Assembly (NCBI RefSeq): GCF_003343245.1
Contig: NZ_CP024901.1
Coordinates: 4,712,001-4,776,000 of the forward strand
Length of the DNA stretch: 64,000 nt
Direction: 5' to 3'
Source: Photorhabdus laumondii subsp. laumondii
Lineage (GTDB): Bacteria; Pseudomonadota; Gammaproteobacteria; Enterobacterales; Enterobacteriaceae
A program made the position numbers and the translations under genes. Under the pieces are notes generated by a model. The model worked only from the letters and a program-made list of their open reading frames with translations. It was not told where the DNA came from and did not search any database. Positions 38,915 through 51,328 of the stretch are shown here, piece by piece (positions within the stretch are counted from its first letter, which is position 1; every line of letters starts with the position of its first letter).

Positions 38915-40384
38915 TTACATCATAACTACGTCAAATTGTTCCTGACTGTAGAGCTGTTCTGTCTGAACTTTTACCTGCTTACCGACAAAAATCTCCACTT
39001 CCGCCAGTGCATGAGATTCCTCCCCTTTCAGCGCTTCGGACACTGCGGGTGAGGCATAAATAAGGAAACGATCTGCGTCAACGGCCCGGTGCACACGCAC
39101 GATTTCACGCATAATCTCATAACAGACAGTTTCAACAGATTTCACGGTTCCCCTTCCTTTACAAGTAGGGCAATCGCCGCAAAGTATATGCTCGATACTT
39201 TCACGAGTCCGCTTACGAGTCATTTCCACCAGTCCGAGTTGTGAAAAACCATTAATCGTGGTTTTAACACGATCTTTACTCAGCACCTGCTCAAGAGAAG
39301 CCAATACCCGTCGGCGGTGTTCCTCGCTATTCATATCGATAAAATCGATAATAATAATACCCCCTAGATTACGCAGCCTTAATTGTCTGGCAATAGCTTG
39401 CGTCGCTTCAATATTGGTATTAAAAATAGTTTCTTCCAAATTGCGATGGCCGACAAATGCACCAGTATTAATATCAATTGTGGTCATCGCTTCAGTTTGG
39501 TCAATAATCAAATAACCACCTGATTTTAATTCAACTTTGCGATCGAGTGCTCGCTGAATTTCATTTTCTACATCAAACAGATCGAAAATAGGCTGATTAC
39601 CGTTATAAAGTTCCAATCTGGCTGTCATTTTAGGAATATATTCGCGAATAAATTCCTGTAACTGAGTAAAGGTCAAACGAGAATCCACACGAATACGATC
39701 AAGGGCTGCTCCAGCGAAATCACGCAAAATACGATGAGCCAAAGCCAATTCGCCATAAAGTTTATTTTTAGTGACATTGCGCTTTTTACGCTCCATCACC
39801 TTACTCCACAATCGTTTCAAGAAAGCCGCATCCTGAGCTAATTCTTCGTCGCCAACGCCCTCGGCAGCCGTCCGAATAATGAAACCACCATGTTCATCAC
39901 AATAGTCAGCAACAATATTTTTCAGGCGATTACGCTCTTCTTCACTTTCAATACGTTGTGAAACCCCGACATGAGATGCGCCGGGCATAAATACAAGATA
40001 GCGGGAAGGTAAGGTAATATCAGTCGTTAGCCGAGCACCTTTGGTGCCAAGGGGATCTTTCACTACTTGAACCATTAAATCTTGTCCCTGGCGAACCAAC
40101 TCAGCAATATCTTTAACATGAAAGTTCTTTTGCTCCTCACCGGCAATACATTCCGTATGAGGCACAATATCTGAGGCATGAAGAAAGGCGGCTTTTTCCA
40201 GCCCAATATCAACAAAAGCAGCCTGCATTCCTGGTAATACCCGACTTACACGACCTTTATAAATATTGCCGACAATTCCCCTTTTGGCTTCCCTTTCTAT
40301 ATGGATTTCTTGCAAAATCCCACCATCAATGTAGGCAACGCGCGTTTCGGATGGTGTGATATTGACTAATAACTCTGCTGTCAT
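38915..40384 (-). CDS. rng: Ribonuclease G
   Basis: A 489-residue endoribonuclease processing the 16S rRNA 5' end and some mRNAs. S1 domain near the N terminus ([20 protein letters not shown]); catalytic Asp residues in [12 protein letters not shown] and IIIDFIDM; zinc link [11 protein letters not shown]. It overlaps maf by 4 nt upstream. Confidence 0.97.
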   Translation of the reverse strand: MTAELLVNITPSETRVAYIDGGILQEIHIEREAKRGIVGNIYKGRVSRVLPGMQAAFVDIGLEKAAFLHASDIVPHTECIAGEEQKNFHVKDIAELVRQGQDLMVQVVKDPLGTKGARLTTDITLPSRYLVFMPGASHVGVSQRIESEEERNRLKNIVADYCDEHGGFIIRTAAEGVGDEELAQDAAFLKRLWSKVMERKKRNVTKNKLYGELALAHRILRDFAGAALDRIRVDSRLTFTQLQEFIREYIPKMTARLELYNGNQPIFDLFDVENEIQRALDRKVELKSGGYLIIDQTEAMTTIDINTGAFVGHRNLEETIFNTNIEATQAIARQLRLRNLGGIIIIDFIDMNSEEHRRRVLASLEQVLSKDRVKTTINGFSQLGLVEMTRKRTRESIEHILCGDCPTCKGRGTVKSVETVCYEIMREIVRVHRAVDADRFLIYASPAVSEALKGEESHALAEVEIFVGKQVKVQTEQLYSQEQFDVVMM

Positions 40385-40968
40385 GAGTTCCCCTTCCCAT
40401 CAACTAACGCAAAAAACTTTGTGATTAATTCGTGTGTTTCCACCAATGGCAAACCAACAACTGAGTGATAACTACCATTCAGCGTTTTAACAAAGCAACC
40501 CGCTTTTCCCTGAATACCATAAGCCCCCGCTTTGTCCATCGGCTCACCGGTTGCTACATAATCCAAAATTTCCTGTGTGGATAATTGGCGAAAGGTTACA
40601 TCTGTAATAACTATATCACTTAAAGTACGCTGACTATCTGATATAGCAATAGCTGTAATCACCTGATGACTCTGACCGGAAAGTGCACTGAGCATTGCAA
40701 CGGCATGTTGCTCGCTACGTGGTTTTTCTAGAACCTTACCATTCAATACAACAACAGTATCCGCTCCCAACACCAGAAAATCCTCCGGTGCAATAGCCAC
40801 TCCCGCTAGAGATTTATCTTTTGCTAATCGGCTGACATACTGACGCGGAGTTTCACCCTCTTGCCGTTGCTCCTTTACCTGAGGAGAAAGAATTTCAAAT
40901 TTAAAGTCCAATAATTCAACCAGCTCACGCCGCCTTGGTGAGCCGGAAGCCAGATAAAGGGTTTTCAT
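40381..40968 (-). CDS. yhdE: Maf-family nucleotide pyrophosphatase (dTTP/UTP type)
   Basis: A 195-residue house-cleaning pyrophosphatase. The Maf motifs are present: [15 protein letters not shown] at the N terminus, [17 protein letters not shown] with the catalytic Asp, and [18 protein letters not shown]. YhdE in E. coli prefers dTTP, UTP and modified pyrimidines. Between mreD and rng, as in E. coli. Confidence 0.95.
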   Translation of the reverse strand: MKTLYLASGSPRRRELVELLDFKFEILSPQVKEQRQEGETPRQYVSRLAKDKSLAGVAIAPEDFLVLGADTVVVLNGKVLEKPRSEQHAVAMLSALSGQSHQVITAIAISDSQRTLSDIVITDVTFRQLSTQEILDYVATGEPMDKAGAYGIQGKAGCFVKTLNGSYHSVVGLPLVETHELITKFFALVDGKGNS

Positions 40969-41133
40969 GATGATATCGTCCTTACTACTACCTATCTCAT
41001 TAGGCTATTTCATTTGCCATTTTGAGGTTATATACACTACTCATATCCTCAAGTTATTTGGAAAGAATGGCCTGCATCAGTAACGCCTGCTGGAATAAGC
41101 TCTGTCAGGACATTAAAAACAGCAATCCGACCA

Positions 41134-41622
41134 CTAATGTACATTAAACTGACGACGGATTTTTCGCATTAACAGGAACAACCACGGCCAAAGAATACCA
41201 TTGACCAAACTGTTCCAGAACACTTCTGGATGAAAAGCAACATTTGATAACAAAAATTCTGCCCAAAAAACGCTGAAATCCATCAGTACCGATAAAGCAA
41301 CGACAACCAAAGCCTGCTGCCAAAGTGCCATATTGCGAAATAATTGAAACTTAAATGACACCAAATAACTCACAAGGCTGTAAGCCAAAGCGTTAACACC
41401 CAGTGTCGCTCCCTGAATCAAATCTACGATGATCCCCAATATAAAACCGGTACCAACACTGACTCTATGCGGTAACGCCATCACCCAATAAATCAACAAT
41501 AGTGCCGACCAAGTTGGCCGATACATATAAATTTGCTCCGGCCACGGCATAATTTGCAGCACCATTGCAATCAAGAAAGATAACCAAATGATCCAACGCC
41601 CATGACTCCGGTATTGATTCAT
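41134..41622 (-). CDS. mreD: Rod-shape protein MreD
   Basis: A 162-residue inner-membrane protein of the elongasome with about five membrane segments and the conserved [20 protein letters not shown]. Its start overlaps the mreC stop (one base). About 165 bp separate it from maf, without a gene. Confidence 0.95.
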   Translation of the reverse strand: MNQYRSHGRWIIWLSFLIAMVLQIMPWPEQIYMYRPTWSALLLIYWVMALPHRVSVGTGFILGIIVDLIQGATLGVNALAYSLVSYLVSFKFQLFRNMALWQQALVVVALSVLMDFSVFWAEFLLSNVAFHPEVFWNSLVNGILWPWLFLLMRKIRRQFNVH

Positions 41623-42656
41623 TAACGATTTCCCGAATTTATAAATTTAGCCGACGTTATTGTCGATTCAGCATCTTTTACTCTTTCTGTTGTCTTGGTT
41701 GCTTCATCAGAAACAGACGATGGTGCTGGTGGCCCCATTTCATTTGCATGTGGCAATACCTGAGGCATCATTTGCATTAAACGTTCGTTGGCTACACGAT
41801 AAACCTCTGATGGCGGCAATGGTTCAGATGGATTATTATCCGCCCCCCACAACAACAACAAATAACGCAAACGCTGTAATTCTGCCGTTGGCCGAGCATG
41901 AATCACAGTATAAGCCCGTTGATTATCGACTTTAACTGACGAAACCACAGCAACCGGATAACCTTCCGGGAAACGCCCCCCTAACCCAGAAGTCACCAAC
42001 ACATCCCCAACCCGAATATCTGTGTTGCTTGGTAATAACTCAAACTGCAAATCATCAGTACAACCTGCACCAGCAATAATAGCCCTGATATCATTACGTA
42101 AGACCTGGATTGGTAAAGCATGAGTCGTATCACAAATCAGTAATACCCGGCTAGTAAACTGACTGACAGCAACAACCTGACCAACAATGCCTTTATCACT
42201 GATAACAGGTTGCCCTTCATAAACACCTTCTCTTGATCCCTTATCGATGACGACCTGATCACTATAAGGATTAGCCCTACCGGAGATCACCTGCGTCACC
42301 ATCATGTGTTCATCCTGACGTAAAGGTGATCCCAATAGCTCACGCAAGCGGGAATTTTCTTGCTTAAGTTGGCCTAACAACAGCATATCGCTATTTTTCA
42401 TCAATAATTCTTGGCGTAAAGCACGATTTTCCAATCGAAGTTGTTCACGGGAAGCAAGGGTTTCTGACACACCATCAAGCACTTGACGCGGGCCATTGGC
42501 GAGAAAATAAAATGGACTGACTACCGTATCCATATAATTACGGACTTTACTGAGAGCATCAAGGCGGCTGTCTGCCACAACCAAAGCAATGGCAACAATA
42601 ACAGCAAAGAAAAGTCGTAATTGCAGGGAAGGCCCTCTGCTAAAAATTGGCTTCAT
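41622..42656 (-). CDS. mreC: Rod-shape protein MreC
   Basis: A 344-residue bitopic periplasmic protein organising the elongasome (PBP2, RodA). N-terminal membrane helix ([18 protein letters not shown]), a coiled coil ([20 protein letters not shown]), then the beta domain with [20 protein letters not shown] and [16 protein letters not shown]. The start [12 protein letters not shown] is as in E. coli; in-frame codons upstream are not conserved. The C-terminal tail is Pro/Ser-rich. Confidence 0.96.
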   Translation of the reverse strand: MKPIFSRGPSLQLRLFFAVIVAIALVVADSRLDALSKVRNYMDTVVSPFYFLANGPRQVLDGVSETLASREQLRLENRALRQELLMKNSDMLLLGQLKQENSRLRELLGSPLRQDEHMMVTQVISGRANPYSDQVVIDKGSREGVYEGQPVISDKGIVGQVVAVSQFTSRVLLICDTTHALPIQVLRNDIRAIIAGAGCTDDLQFELLPSNTDIRVGDVLVTSGLGGRFPEGYPVAVVSSVKVDNQRAYTVIHARPTAELQRLRYLLLLWGADNNPSEPLPPSEVYRVANERLMQMMPQVLPHANEMGPPAPSSVSDEATKTTERVKDAESTITSAKFINSGNR

Positions 42657-42767
42657 AAGCTGCGCTATTCCAAACTGTACTGTTTCATAAACAATGGAAT
42701 TCCCAGACAGCAATCGCAAGGAGGTCTGAGCTGCCCGTCATTCCCCCCCTCACTTGCAAGTTAACAC

Positions 42768-44372
<1,605 letters not shown>

Positions 44373-45350
44373 ATGAAAGCCTTGTTACTTAAGCAACAAC
44401 AGAATCAATTATCAACGTCCATAGAAGAAGTTGATGCTTCTCATCTTCCCGTAGGAGACGTTACCGTCGATATTCACTGGTCAACCCTGAACTATAAAGA
44501 TGCATTAGCCATCACAGGTAAAGGGAAAATTGTCCGCCAATTCCCAATGATACCGGGTATTGATTTCTCTGGTATTGTACACAGTACCGAAGATCCCCGT
44601 TTTCATATCGGTCAGCATGTATTATTAACCGGCTGGGGGGTAGGAGAAAATCATTGGGGTGGACTGGCAGAACAAGCCAGAGTTTCTGGCGAATGGTTGA
44701 CACCTTTACCTGCCGGTTTGGATAGCAGACAAGCAATGATCATTGGTACTGCTGGCTTTACCGCAATGCTGTGCGTTATCGCCCTGGAACAAGGTGATGT
44801 TAAGCCAGAAAGTGGTGATGTTATTGTGACAGGTGCCAGTGGTGGTGTAGGAAGTACGGCGATAGCACTACTCTCACAACTTGGCTATTCCGTTGTTGCC
44901 GTTAGCGGTAGACAAGAAAATCATGAATATTTGTTATCCCTAGGGGCAAAAAAGGTTTTGCCACGCCATGAATTTAGCCAACCGCCTCGCCCATTGGAAA
45001 AACAACTTTGGGCCGGAGCCATTGACACTGTAGGCGGTAATGTATTGGCAACAATACTGGCCCAAACTCACTATAACGGTACTGTTGCCGCCTGTGGCCT
45101 CGCCGGTAATGCAAATCTGCCAACAACAGTGATGCCATTTATTTTACGTAACGTACGTCTGCAAGGCATAGAGTCCGTCACTGTTCCATCAGTCAAACGC
45201 CCCGCCGTGTGGCAACGCCTGCAAAAGCTATTACCCGCTTCTTTTTATCAGCAAGCAACCACAGAGATAACGCTGGAACAAACCGTGGAATACGCCAATA
45301 AATTGATAGCTAACCAGGTTACAGGACGTACATTGGTAAGAGTTCGTTAA
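44373..45350 (+). CDS. acuI: Acrylyl-CoA reductase AcuI (YhdH)
   Basis: A 325-residue NADPH-dependent medium-chain reductase of the quinone oxidoreductase group, which reduces toxic acryloyl-CoA to propionyl-CoA. Conserved: STLNYKDALAITGKGKIV, GWGVGENHWGGLAEQARV, the dinucleotide motif VTGASGGVGSTAI and GRTLVRVR at the end. No zinc-binding Cys set. The start MKALLLKQQ follows the family; the in-frame ATG 11 codons earlier is less likely. Confidence 0.95.
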   Translation: MKALLLKQQQNQLSTSIEEVDASHLPVGDVTVDIHWSTLNYKDALAITGKGKIVRQFPMIPGIDFSGIVHSTEDPRFHIGQHVLLTGWGVGENHWGGLAEQARVSGEWLTPLPAGLDSRQAMIIGTAGFTAMLCVIALEQGDVKPESGDVIVTGASGGVGSTAIALLSQLGYSVVAVSGRQENHEYLLSLGAKKVLPRHEFSQPPRPLEKQLWAGAIDTVGGNVLATILAQTHYNGTVAACGLAGNANLPTTVMPFILRNVRLQGIESVTVPSVKRPAVWQRLQKLLPASFYQQATTEITLEQTVEYANKLIANQVTGRTLVRVR

Positions 45351-45559
45351 GAATTGTGATTAGCCTCTAAAGTACAGTGGTTTTATTCTTGACATTTTTT
45401 CTGATAAGACCAGTATTTAGCTGCTAAATGCTACGATATCATTATAATGTCGCGCTTTGTCGCCGAAATGAACTTGTGGCTGTTATAAAAAGATGACAAC
45501 TCGTTAATATAGGATTATGTTGGGGCAGTTGTTGACAAATTGCCGGAGATACCAGCACA

Positions 45560-46012
45560 ATGGCAGGAAAGTTTCACATTTTACTCCTTAACGGCCCTAA
45601 CTTGAATATGTTAGGAACCCGGGAACCTGATATCTATGGCAGCTTAACGCTTGATGATATCGTCAGCAAATTGTCTGAAGAAGCCCATCAATCAGGGGTT
45701 AAATTCAGCCATCTGCAATCCAACGCAGAATTTGAGCTGATAAATAGAATTCATTCTGCACAGGGTAATACTGATTTTATCTTGATTAACCCTGCTGCAT
45801 TCACGCATACCAGCGTGGCACTGCGTGATGCATTGCTGACAGTAAAGATCCCATTTATTGAGATCCACCTCTCCAATGTTCACGCGCGCGAGCCATTTCG
45901 TCATCACTCATACCTTTCAGATCTTGCTGTTGGTGTAATCTGCGGTTTAGGAGTAGATGGCTATAGCTTTGCATTACAGGCAGCGGTAAACCGCTTGTCA
46001 AAATTCAACTAA
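45560..46012 (+). CDS. aroQ: Type II 3-dehydroquinate dehydratase
   Basis: A 150-residue shikimate pathway enzyme removing water from 3-dehydroquinate. Type II motifs: [20 protein letters not shown] with the catalytic Tyr, [30 protein letters not shown] and [18 protein letters not shown] with the catalytic His. It lies 29 nt before accB, so aroQ-accB-accC is a likely operon. The 200 bp upstream carry its promoter; TTGACA occurs twice there. Confidence 0.97.
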   Translation: MAGKFHILLLNGPNLNMLGTREPDIYGSLTLDDIVSKLSEEAHQSGVKFSHLQSNAEFELINRIHSAQGNTDFILINPAAFTHTSVALRDALLTVKIPFIEIHLSNVHAREPFRHHSYLSDLAVGVICGLGVDGYSFALQAAVNRLSKFN

Positions 46013-46041
46013 ATGAAACAGAAGAGTACGGAATCACACTC

Positions 46042-46512
46042 ATGGATATTCGTAAGATAAAAAAACTGATCGAGCTGGTTGAAGAATCTGGCATTTCTGA
46101 ACTGGAAATTTCTGAAGGGGAAGAGTCAGTGCGCATCAGCCGCGCATTAGCTCCCCAGAGTTTTCCGGCAGCTCAACAATATATTCCCGTTCAAGCACAA
46201 CAACCTGCGCTGGCTAATGTTGTTGCGCCTTCTCAAGCTCTACCAGAAGCGATCAGCAGCAGATCGGCTGCAATCGACGGTCACGTTGTTCGTTCCCCAA
46301 TGGTAGGTACCTTCTATCGTACACCTAGCCCAGATGCGAAACCATTTATCGAAATCGGCCAGCGTGTCAATGTGGGTGACACCCTATGCATCGTTGAAGC
46401 AATGAAAATGATGAATCAGATCGAAGCCGACAAAGCAGGTGTGGTTAAAAAGATTCTTGTGGAAAGCGGTCAACCCGTTGAATTTGACGAGCCATTAGTC
46501 GTCATCGAATAA
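46042..46512 (+). CDS. accB: Biotin carboxyl carrier protein of acetyl-CoA carboxylase
   Basis: A 156-residue BCCP. N-terminal dimer part ([20 protein letters not shown]), a Pro/Ala/Gln linker, then the biotinyl domain with the biotin Lys in [14 protein letters not shown] and the thumb segment [11 protein letters not shown]. It starts 12 nt before accC. Confidence 0.97.
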   Translation: MDIRKIKKLIELVEESGISELEISEGEESVRISRALAPQSFPAAQQYIPVQAQQPALANVVAPSQALPEAISSRSAAIDGHVVRSPMVGTFYRTPSPDAKPFIEIGQRVNVGDTLCIVEAMKMMNQIEADKAGVVKKILVESGQPVEFDEPLVVIE

Positions 46513-46524
46513 CGAGGCGTTCCC

Positions 46525-47874
46525 ATGCTTGATAAAATTGTAATTGCTAACCGTGGTGAAATTGCCCTGCGTATCCTACGAGCTTGTAAAGAGTTGGGGA
46601 TCAAAACCGTTGCGGTACATTCCTCCGCGGATCGTGACTTAAAACACGTACTGCTGGCAGACGAAACTATCTGTATTGGCCCGGCAGCTTCTGCAAAAAG
46701 CTACCTGAATATCCCGGCAATTATTTCTGCGGCAGAAATCACGGGTGCTGTGGCTATTCACCCTGGCTACGGTTTTCTATCTGAAAATGCAGATTTTGCT
46801 GAACAGGTTGAGCGTTCTGGCTTTATTTTTATCGGCCCAAAAGCAGAAACGATCCGCCTGATGGGTGATAAAGTTTCTGCTATCAATGCGATGAAAAAAG
46901 CAGGCGTTCCTTGTGTACCTGGCTCTGATGGCCCATTGTCTGATGACACGGAGAAAAACAAAGCCTTCGCTAAACGCATTGGCTATCCTGTCATCATCAA
47001 AGCATCCGGCGGCGGCGGCGGTCGCGGTATGCGCGTCGTCCGCAGTGATAAAGATCTGGAACAATCAATCAATATGACCCGTGCGGAAGCAAAAGCTGCT
47101 TTCAATAACGATATGGTTTACATGGAAAAATTCCTTGAGAATCCACGTCATATTGAGATCCAAGTATTGGCTGACGGCCAAGGTCAAGCAATTTATCTGG
47201 CTGAGCGTGATTGCTCCATGCAACGCCGTCACCAGAAAGTTGTCGAAGAAGCCCCTGCACCAGGAATCACGCCAGAAATGCGTCGCAGTATTGGTGAACG
47301 CTGTGCTAACGCATGTATCGAAATTGGCTATCGTGGTGCCGGTACTTTCGAATTCCTGTATGAAAACGGTGAATTCTATTTCATTGAGATGAATACCCGT
47401 ATTCAGGTTGAACATCCAGTTACGGAAATGATTACCGGTGTTGATCTGATTAAAGAGCAGTTGCGGATTGCCGCAGGTATGCCACTTTCAATTAAGCAGA
47501 AAGATGTTGTTATTCGTGGTCACGCTATTGAATGTCGTATCAATGCCGAAGATCCGAACACATTCCTGCCAAGCCCAGGTAAAATTACCCGCTTCCACTC
47601 GCCGGGTGGATTTGGTGTGCGTTGGGAATCGCATATTTATGCTGGCTACACCGTTCCCCCTTACTATGATTCAATGATTGGTAAGCTGATTACTTACGGT
47701 GAAAATCGTGACAATGCCATTGCCCGCATGAAAAATGCATTGGCAGAATTGATCATTGATGGCATCAAGACAAATATCGAGCTTCAACAGGCGATAATGA
47801 ATGATGAAAACTTTCAGAATGGCGGTACTAATATCCACTATCTGGAGAAAAAACTGGGGTTACAGGAAACTTAA
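46525..47874 (+). CDS. accC: Biotin carboxylase of acetyl-CoA carboxylase
   Basis: A 449-residue ATP-grasp enzyme carboxylating biotin on AccB. Gly-rich ATP loop [14 protein letters not shown], catalytic HRQ-type region [18 protein letters not shown], metal/active site [20 protein letters not shown]. Followed by two hairpin terminators. In E. coli yhdT and panF follow directly; here an 11.6-kb island intervenes. Confidence 0.98.
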   Translation: MLDKIVIANRGEIALRILRACKELGIKTVAVHSSADRDLKHVLLADETICIGPAASAKSYLNIPAIISAAEITGAVAIHPGYGFLSENADFAEQVERSGFIFIGPKAETIRLMGDKVSAINAMKKAGVPCVPGSDGPLSDDTEKNKAFAKRIGYPVIIKASGGGGGRGMRVVRSDKDLEQSINMTRAEAKAAFNNDMVYMEKFLENPRHIEIQVLADGQGQAIYLAERDCSMQRRHQKVVEEAPAPGITPEMRRSIGERCANACIEIGYRGAGTFEFLYENGEFYFIEMNTRIQVEHPVTEMITGVDLIKEQLRIAAGMPLSIKQKDVVIRGHAIECRINAEDPNTFLPSPGKITRFHSPGGFGVRWESHIYAGYTVPPYYDSMIGKLITYGENRDNAIARMKNALAELIIDGIKTNIELQQAIMNDENFQNGGTNIHYLEKKLGLQET

Positions 47875-47901
47875 AACCCGTTTAATAGCATCAATACCTT
47901 T

Positions 47902-47968
47902 GAAGGAGCGCTTAAACGCTCCTTCGGATTGCTGACAAAGTGCGGCTTTTTAGCCGACACTTTGTTTT
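47902..47968 (+). terminator. Double terminator after accC
   Basis: First hairpin GAAGGAGCG / CGCTCCTTC (47902-47925, 6-nt loop), then AAAGTG.GGCT / AGCC..CACTTT followed by GTTTT (47937-47968). Confidence 0.7.
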
Positions 47969-48339
47969 AATCAAGTTCTGTTCTCCAAACGGAATTTACC
48001 ACCACGTTAAAACCCACCTTGAGGTAAAATCAGTATGGTTTTAAAATCTGGAAAAAGGGCAAGCGCATCACGAAAAAACCGGTAAAAACGTTAGTCATTA
48101 AAGGTAAAACCGAAAGTGATTAAAGATTTTTTAAAGCAGGTAAAAAAACTCGGTACTATACTGATATTAGAAGAGAAAACATCAGGAAAAATGGCTTTTA
48201 AATCTATTAACCGCATTAAGAAAATTTTCTCAAACAAAAGATTTTGCATGACTGAAAGACGTTTTCCAAAAATGAAGATAATCGTTAAAAAAAGCTGAGA
48301 AGCTTTTAGATTAAACATGGAAAAAAGAACAAAAACGTT
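47969..48339. other. A-rich gap before the IS630-type element
   Basis: About 370 bp, lysine-codon-rich in several frames (for example SGKRASASRKK at about 48050), with no intact gene. It looks like decayed coding DNA of unknown origin. The similar A-rich tract after the IS/ERIC pair (from 49566) may be the same ancestral region. Confidence 0.35.
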
Positions 48340-49440
48340 TATACCCGCTTAACTTGAAGATGCAGGATTCATAACCTGGAAGTTGTCATTAATACAGCAC
48401 GACAGGTTCCCGGCAAGTTCCGGTAATATTTCCGTAAAAAAACGATGTATTGCCTGCCTGAATAAGGCCGTCAAGGCGAAATAATGGTTATTCCTGACCT
48501 GTTCATTCATCACCTTCCACAGCCTTTCTATCGGGTTCAGATTCGGGCTGTATGGCGGCAAGTAATGAAGCTCAATATTCATCACATAAGCCCAGTCTTT
48601 CACCTGCCTGCTTCGGTGGTAACCAGCTCCGTCAAGGATAATATGAACCTTCTGACTGACCGGATAGGTCTCACGGATGGCAATGAAGAACTCGGCGATG
48701 TGATAACTGTCGATACGGTCATACTCGCGTACTACCGTTTTGCTAATATCGGCCAGATTCAGGGCCCCCATCAGGTTCAGACGGGTACGGCTTCCCGTGG
48801 TTTTCACTGCGGTTTTCTGCCCTTTTCGCATCCAGCCATAAGCCAGTTTCGTCCCTTGCGTGGGATGGACGCCATCAATGAACAGGATAGGCTCATGGTC
48901 TCCGGCTTCCTGCTTGAGTTTCCCGTAGGTTTCCATAAAGGCCCGTTGCTGCTCCGCGTTGAACTTGTGTGGCACGCCGGTCGGTTTTTTATAACTAAAT
49001 CCATTATGGTGCAGCCATTTATTCATGCCGGGAACAGTGTAACTGATATCCCACGCTTCTTTGACAAGGCGGATAACAGCCTGTGTGGTGGGCAGAAGAT
49101 TCGCGGTCAGATAAGCGATAAGTTCCTGAGTCTGTGTTTCGCTGAGATGGCTCTGAGAGCCGCCATTTTCGGGCTTGATTTTGCGGTGATTAAGGTAATC
49201 ACTGATATGACGATTAACGGTCGTTTCATGAAGACGCAGGGCCTGAGCGATCATCACTGAACTCCAGCCCTCAGAGGCCAGCAGGACCGCTTTGATGCGA
49301 TCACACTCTCTCTTATCACGGCAGGTGTGATGGAGGTGTTCAAGTTCGGCTTTTTGTTCATCGGTAATGAATATTTTCATGACTGATACCATGAGCTTCA
49401 TTTGGGCGAAAATCAAGCAGTTTCAATGAGCACAGGTATA
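48340..49440 (-). mobile_element. IS630-family insertion sequence, about 1.1 kb
   Basis: Ends TATACCCGCTTAACTTGAAGA... (left) and TATACCTGTGCTCATTGAAAC... (right, read inward). They share TATACC and a TTGAA-N2-TGC block, so they are short, imperfect inverted repeats. TA is present at both outer ends, the IS630/Tc1 target. Inside is one intact transposase gene whose stop codon lies in the left terminal repeat. The right end is immediately joined to an ERIC element, sharing the TA at 49439-49440. Confidence 0.85.
48349..49380 (-). CDS. IS630-family transposase
   Basis: About 343 residues from MKIFITDEQKAELEHLHHTC. N-terminal helix-turn-helix domains (GWSSVMIAQALRLHETTVNRH), then a DDE catalytic core: Asp in ILFIDGVHPTQG, Asp in VHIILDGAGYH, Glu in YSPNLNPIERLWK. 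No frameshift, so it may be active. Upstream in-frame codons (to 49416) lie within the terminal repeat region and are not included. Confidence 0.93.
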   Translation of the reverse strand: MKIFITDEQKAELEHLHHTCRDKRECDRIKAVLLASEGWSSVMIAQALRLHETTVNRHISDYLNHRKIKPENGGSQSHLSETQTQELIAYLTANLLPTTQAVIRLVKEAWDISYTVPGMNKWLHHNGFSYKKPTGVPHKFNAEQQRAFMETYGKLKQEAGDHEPILFIDGVHPTQGTKLAYGWMRKGQKTAVKTTGSRTRLNLMGALNLADISKTVVREYDRIDSYHIAEFFIAIRETYPVSQKVHIILDGAGYHRSRQVKDWAYVMNIELHYLPPYSPNLNPIERLWKVMNEQVRNNHYFALTALFRQAIHRFFTEILPELAGNLSCCINDNFQVMNPASSS

Positions 49441-49565
49441 TACCCTATGGATTTCAAGATGCATCGCGACGGCAAGGGAGTGAATCCCCGGGAGCATAGG
49501 TAACTATGTGACCGGGGTGAGCGAGTGCAGCCAACAAAGAGGCAACTTGAAAGATGACGGGTATA
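49439..49565 (+). repeat. ERIC element, copy 4 (127 bp)
   Basis: From TATACCCTATGG to GACGGGTATA, exactly 127 bp, core CTATGTGACCGGGGTGAGCG. Same orientation as copy 1. It abuts the IS630-type element. Confidence 0.95.
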
Positions 49566-50446
49566 AAAGCATTAAAGATGATTAACTCAGTTATCCATCA
49601 ATTACCAAATCTGTCATGACCATTTAAAAGCGAAAATACAGAGATATTAAAGCTTTTATATAAAAGGCGGAGGCGGATTTAACTAAATACATGCAACTTT
49701 TCAAAAGGAGAGTTAATTATATTTAATCGAAGCCATCAACCATGAATAGAAAGTCGAAAAGAAATCAGCATGCAAAAGAATATTATCCGAACAGATGGGT
49801 ATTAACGCGCTTTATCATCGTTATTTTATGAAGAAAACCATAAAAACAACGCAATAAAAGAATGGATAAAACGATTAATCTGGCAGGATTAACACCCTGA
49901 AAAAAAGGGGGATGATCTGAAAAAACATCAAGGGTAGTGATTTATTAAAACGACTCAGAATTGCCGGTAAAACAGCATCAATAAAGGGTATGATTAACGT
50001 TGGTTTAACGTAAAATAAGATATCCTATAGTGATTAAACTTAATAAAAATCAAGTGGTAAAAGTGTAGTGATCACAAACCGTCAAAACACTATACTGATT
50101 AAAATCCTAAATTAAAACAGTGACTTTAAATAACAGTTTAAAACCTGCTCATGATAAAACTCAAAGTGGAGCCTGTAATTTAAACTGGCTTTACACTATT
50201 TTAACTCGCCAATAATATGGCTTTTCTACAATTCGATTAAACCGTTCCTCTTTATAAAAACCATTGCCCGTCAATTTCACAAATGATTTGGATATTGCTA
50301 TATCGTTTTTGAAAGCGCGAGCATGATTATGTTCTAGTGGTGTTGTAGTCAAATAATTTCAGCTAGTTTCATAGATCTTTGTTGCAACTTTCCATATTCA
50401 ACCAACAACGGATAATTATCGTCTTCTCAGTCGATGAATCTAATAT
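49566..50446. other. 880-bp gap with decayed sequence
   Basis: AT-rich, with no ORF of useful length. Short plausible stretches (for example KGSDLLKRLRIAGK at about 49930, faintly like a HicA-type toxin) are broken by stops. It is read as remnants of former accessory genes next to mobile elements. No RNA gene or repeat array was recognised. Confidence 0.35.
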
Positions 50447-51328
50447 CTAATCCGGAGCCAACATCCGCAGTGGATTCAGTAAACAGATATCTCGGATGTG
50501 TTCTTCACCAAGGCCAGCGGTTTTAAACCAGCGTTCACTATCGTTCAACCATTGCTTAACATCTGGCTGAACTGGCTGTCCAAGATCGGAGCTATAGACA
50601 ACATTATTCACCTCCGATAACACTTCAAAAAAATCCTCAGTTGTCTGATAACCAAGATAAACAGTTAATGCCGTTTGCTCCACATAAAGCCAATCATGTT
50701 TACCCAACGCCTTAAGATCTTTTGCTTTTAATCCTGTCATAGGACTGGCAGGTTGGTTCAGCATGAACTTACAACCACCAGCAGCGGTAATCGCATCAAT
50801 AAGTTGCGTAACTTCATAACGTGAAGCATGGCCTGATGACAACACAACATTATGCTGCTGCGCAAAACTAATTAACTCATGGATCTCGTTATGCAACCGC
50901 CCATTGCTATCGACAACAGACAAAGGTTGCTGTGCTAAAGTTTGTGCGAAAGCATTTGCCCAAGTACGTTTCATTACACTTTTATGGCTTGTAGGGACAA
51001 TAGTCGGCAGATGAACCAGCAACCGCGGAACTTTACAGAACTGGTACTGACTCAGTGACTGGATAACAGAGTTAATTGCCAGCCCTCCAGAGGTTGCATT
51101 CAATACTACCGAACCAAAAACCGGAAGTCCTGCTTCCTGAGCCAGTGACGACGAAGCAGTAACACTCCCCAAATGGTTTTTAAGTACAACTCCACCACCA
51201 TGTCGGACATATTCCCTTCCAGCTTCAAGCACATTGTACCTCCGAATGTAACTATCGGGGCGAGCATGATAATGTACATCCAGAAAACGAAGTTTTCTCT
51301 CCCAGTATTCTATAAACATCTGACTCAT
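50447..51328 (-). CDS. Amidohydrolase/PHP-like protein (DUF6282 type)
   Basis: A 293-residue protein. Metal-binding signature near the N terminus: FLDVHYHARPDSYIRR (HxH), then VVLKNHLGS (Lys and His), a later SSGHASRYEV and a C-terminal Asp region (VVYSSDLGQP). This resembles the metal-dependent hydrolase-like DUF6282 family as I remember it. The start MSQMFIEYW overlaps the stop of the RraA-like gene by ATGA. It is the last gene of the operon. Substrate unknown; a lactonase or amidase role in the same pathway is inference. Confidence 0.65.
   Translation of the reverse strand: MSQMFIEYWERKLRFLDVHYHARPDSYIRRYNVLEAGREYVRHGGGVVLKNHLGSVTASSSLAQEAGLPVFGSVVLNATSGGLAINSVIQSLSQYQFCKVPRLLVHLPTIVPTSHKSVMKRTWANAFAQTLAQQPLSVVDSNGRLHNEIHELISFAQQHNVVLSSGHASRYEVTQLIDAITAAGGCKFMLNQPASPMTGLKAKDLKALGKHDWLYVEQTALTVYLGYQTTEDFFEVLSEVNNVVYSSDLGQPVQPDVKQWLNDSERWFKTAGLGEEHIRDICLLNPLRMLAPD

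Noticed and set aside
42657..42719. Longer MreC start (21 extra residues)
   Set aside because: Not conserved; MKPIFSRG matches E. coli MreC.
48484..49260. 258-codon plus-strand frame opposite the IS630 transposase
   Set aside because: Antisense shadow of a conserved DDE transposase.
49920..50000. HicA-like fragment KGSDLLKRLRIAGK
   Set aside because: Too short and broken by stops; similarity may be chance.
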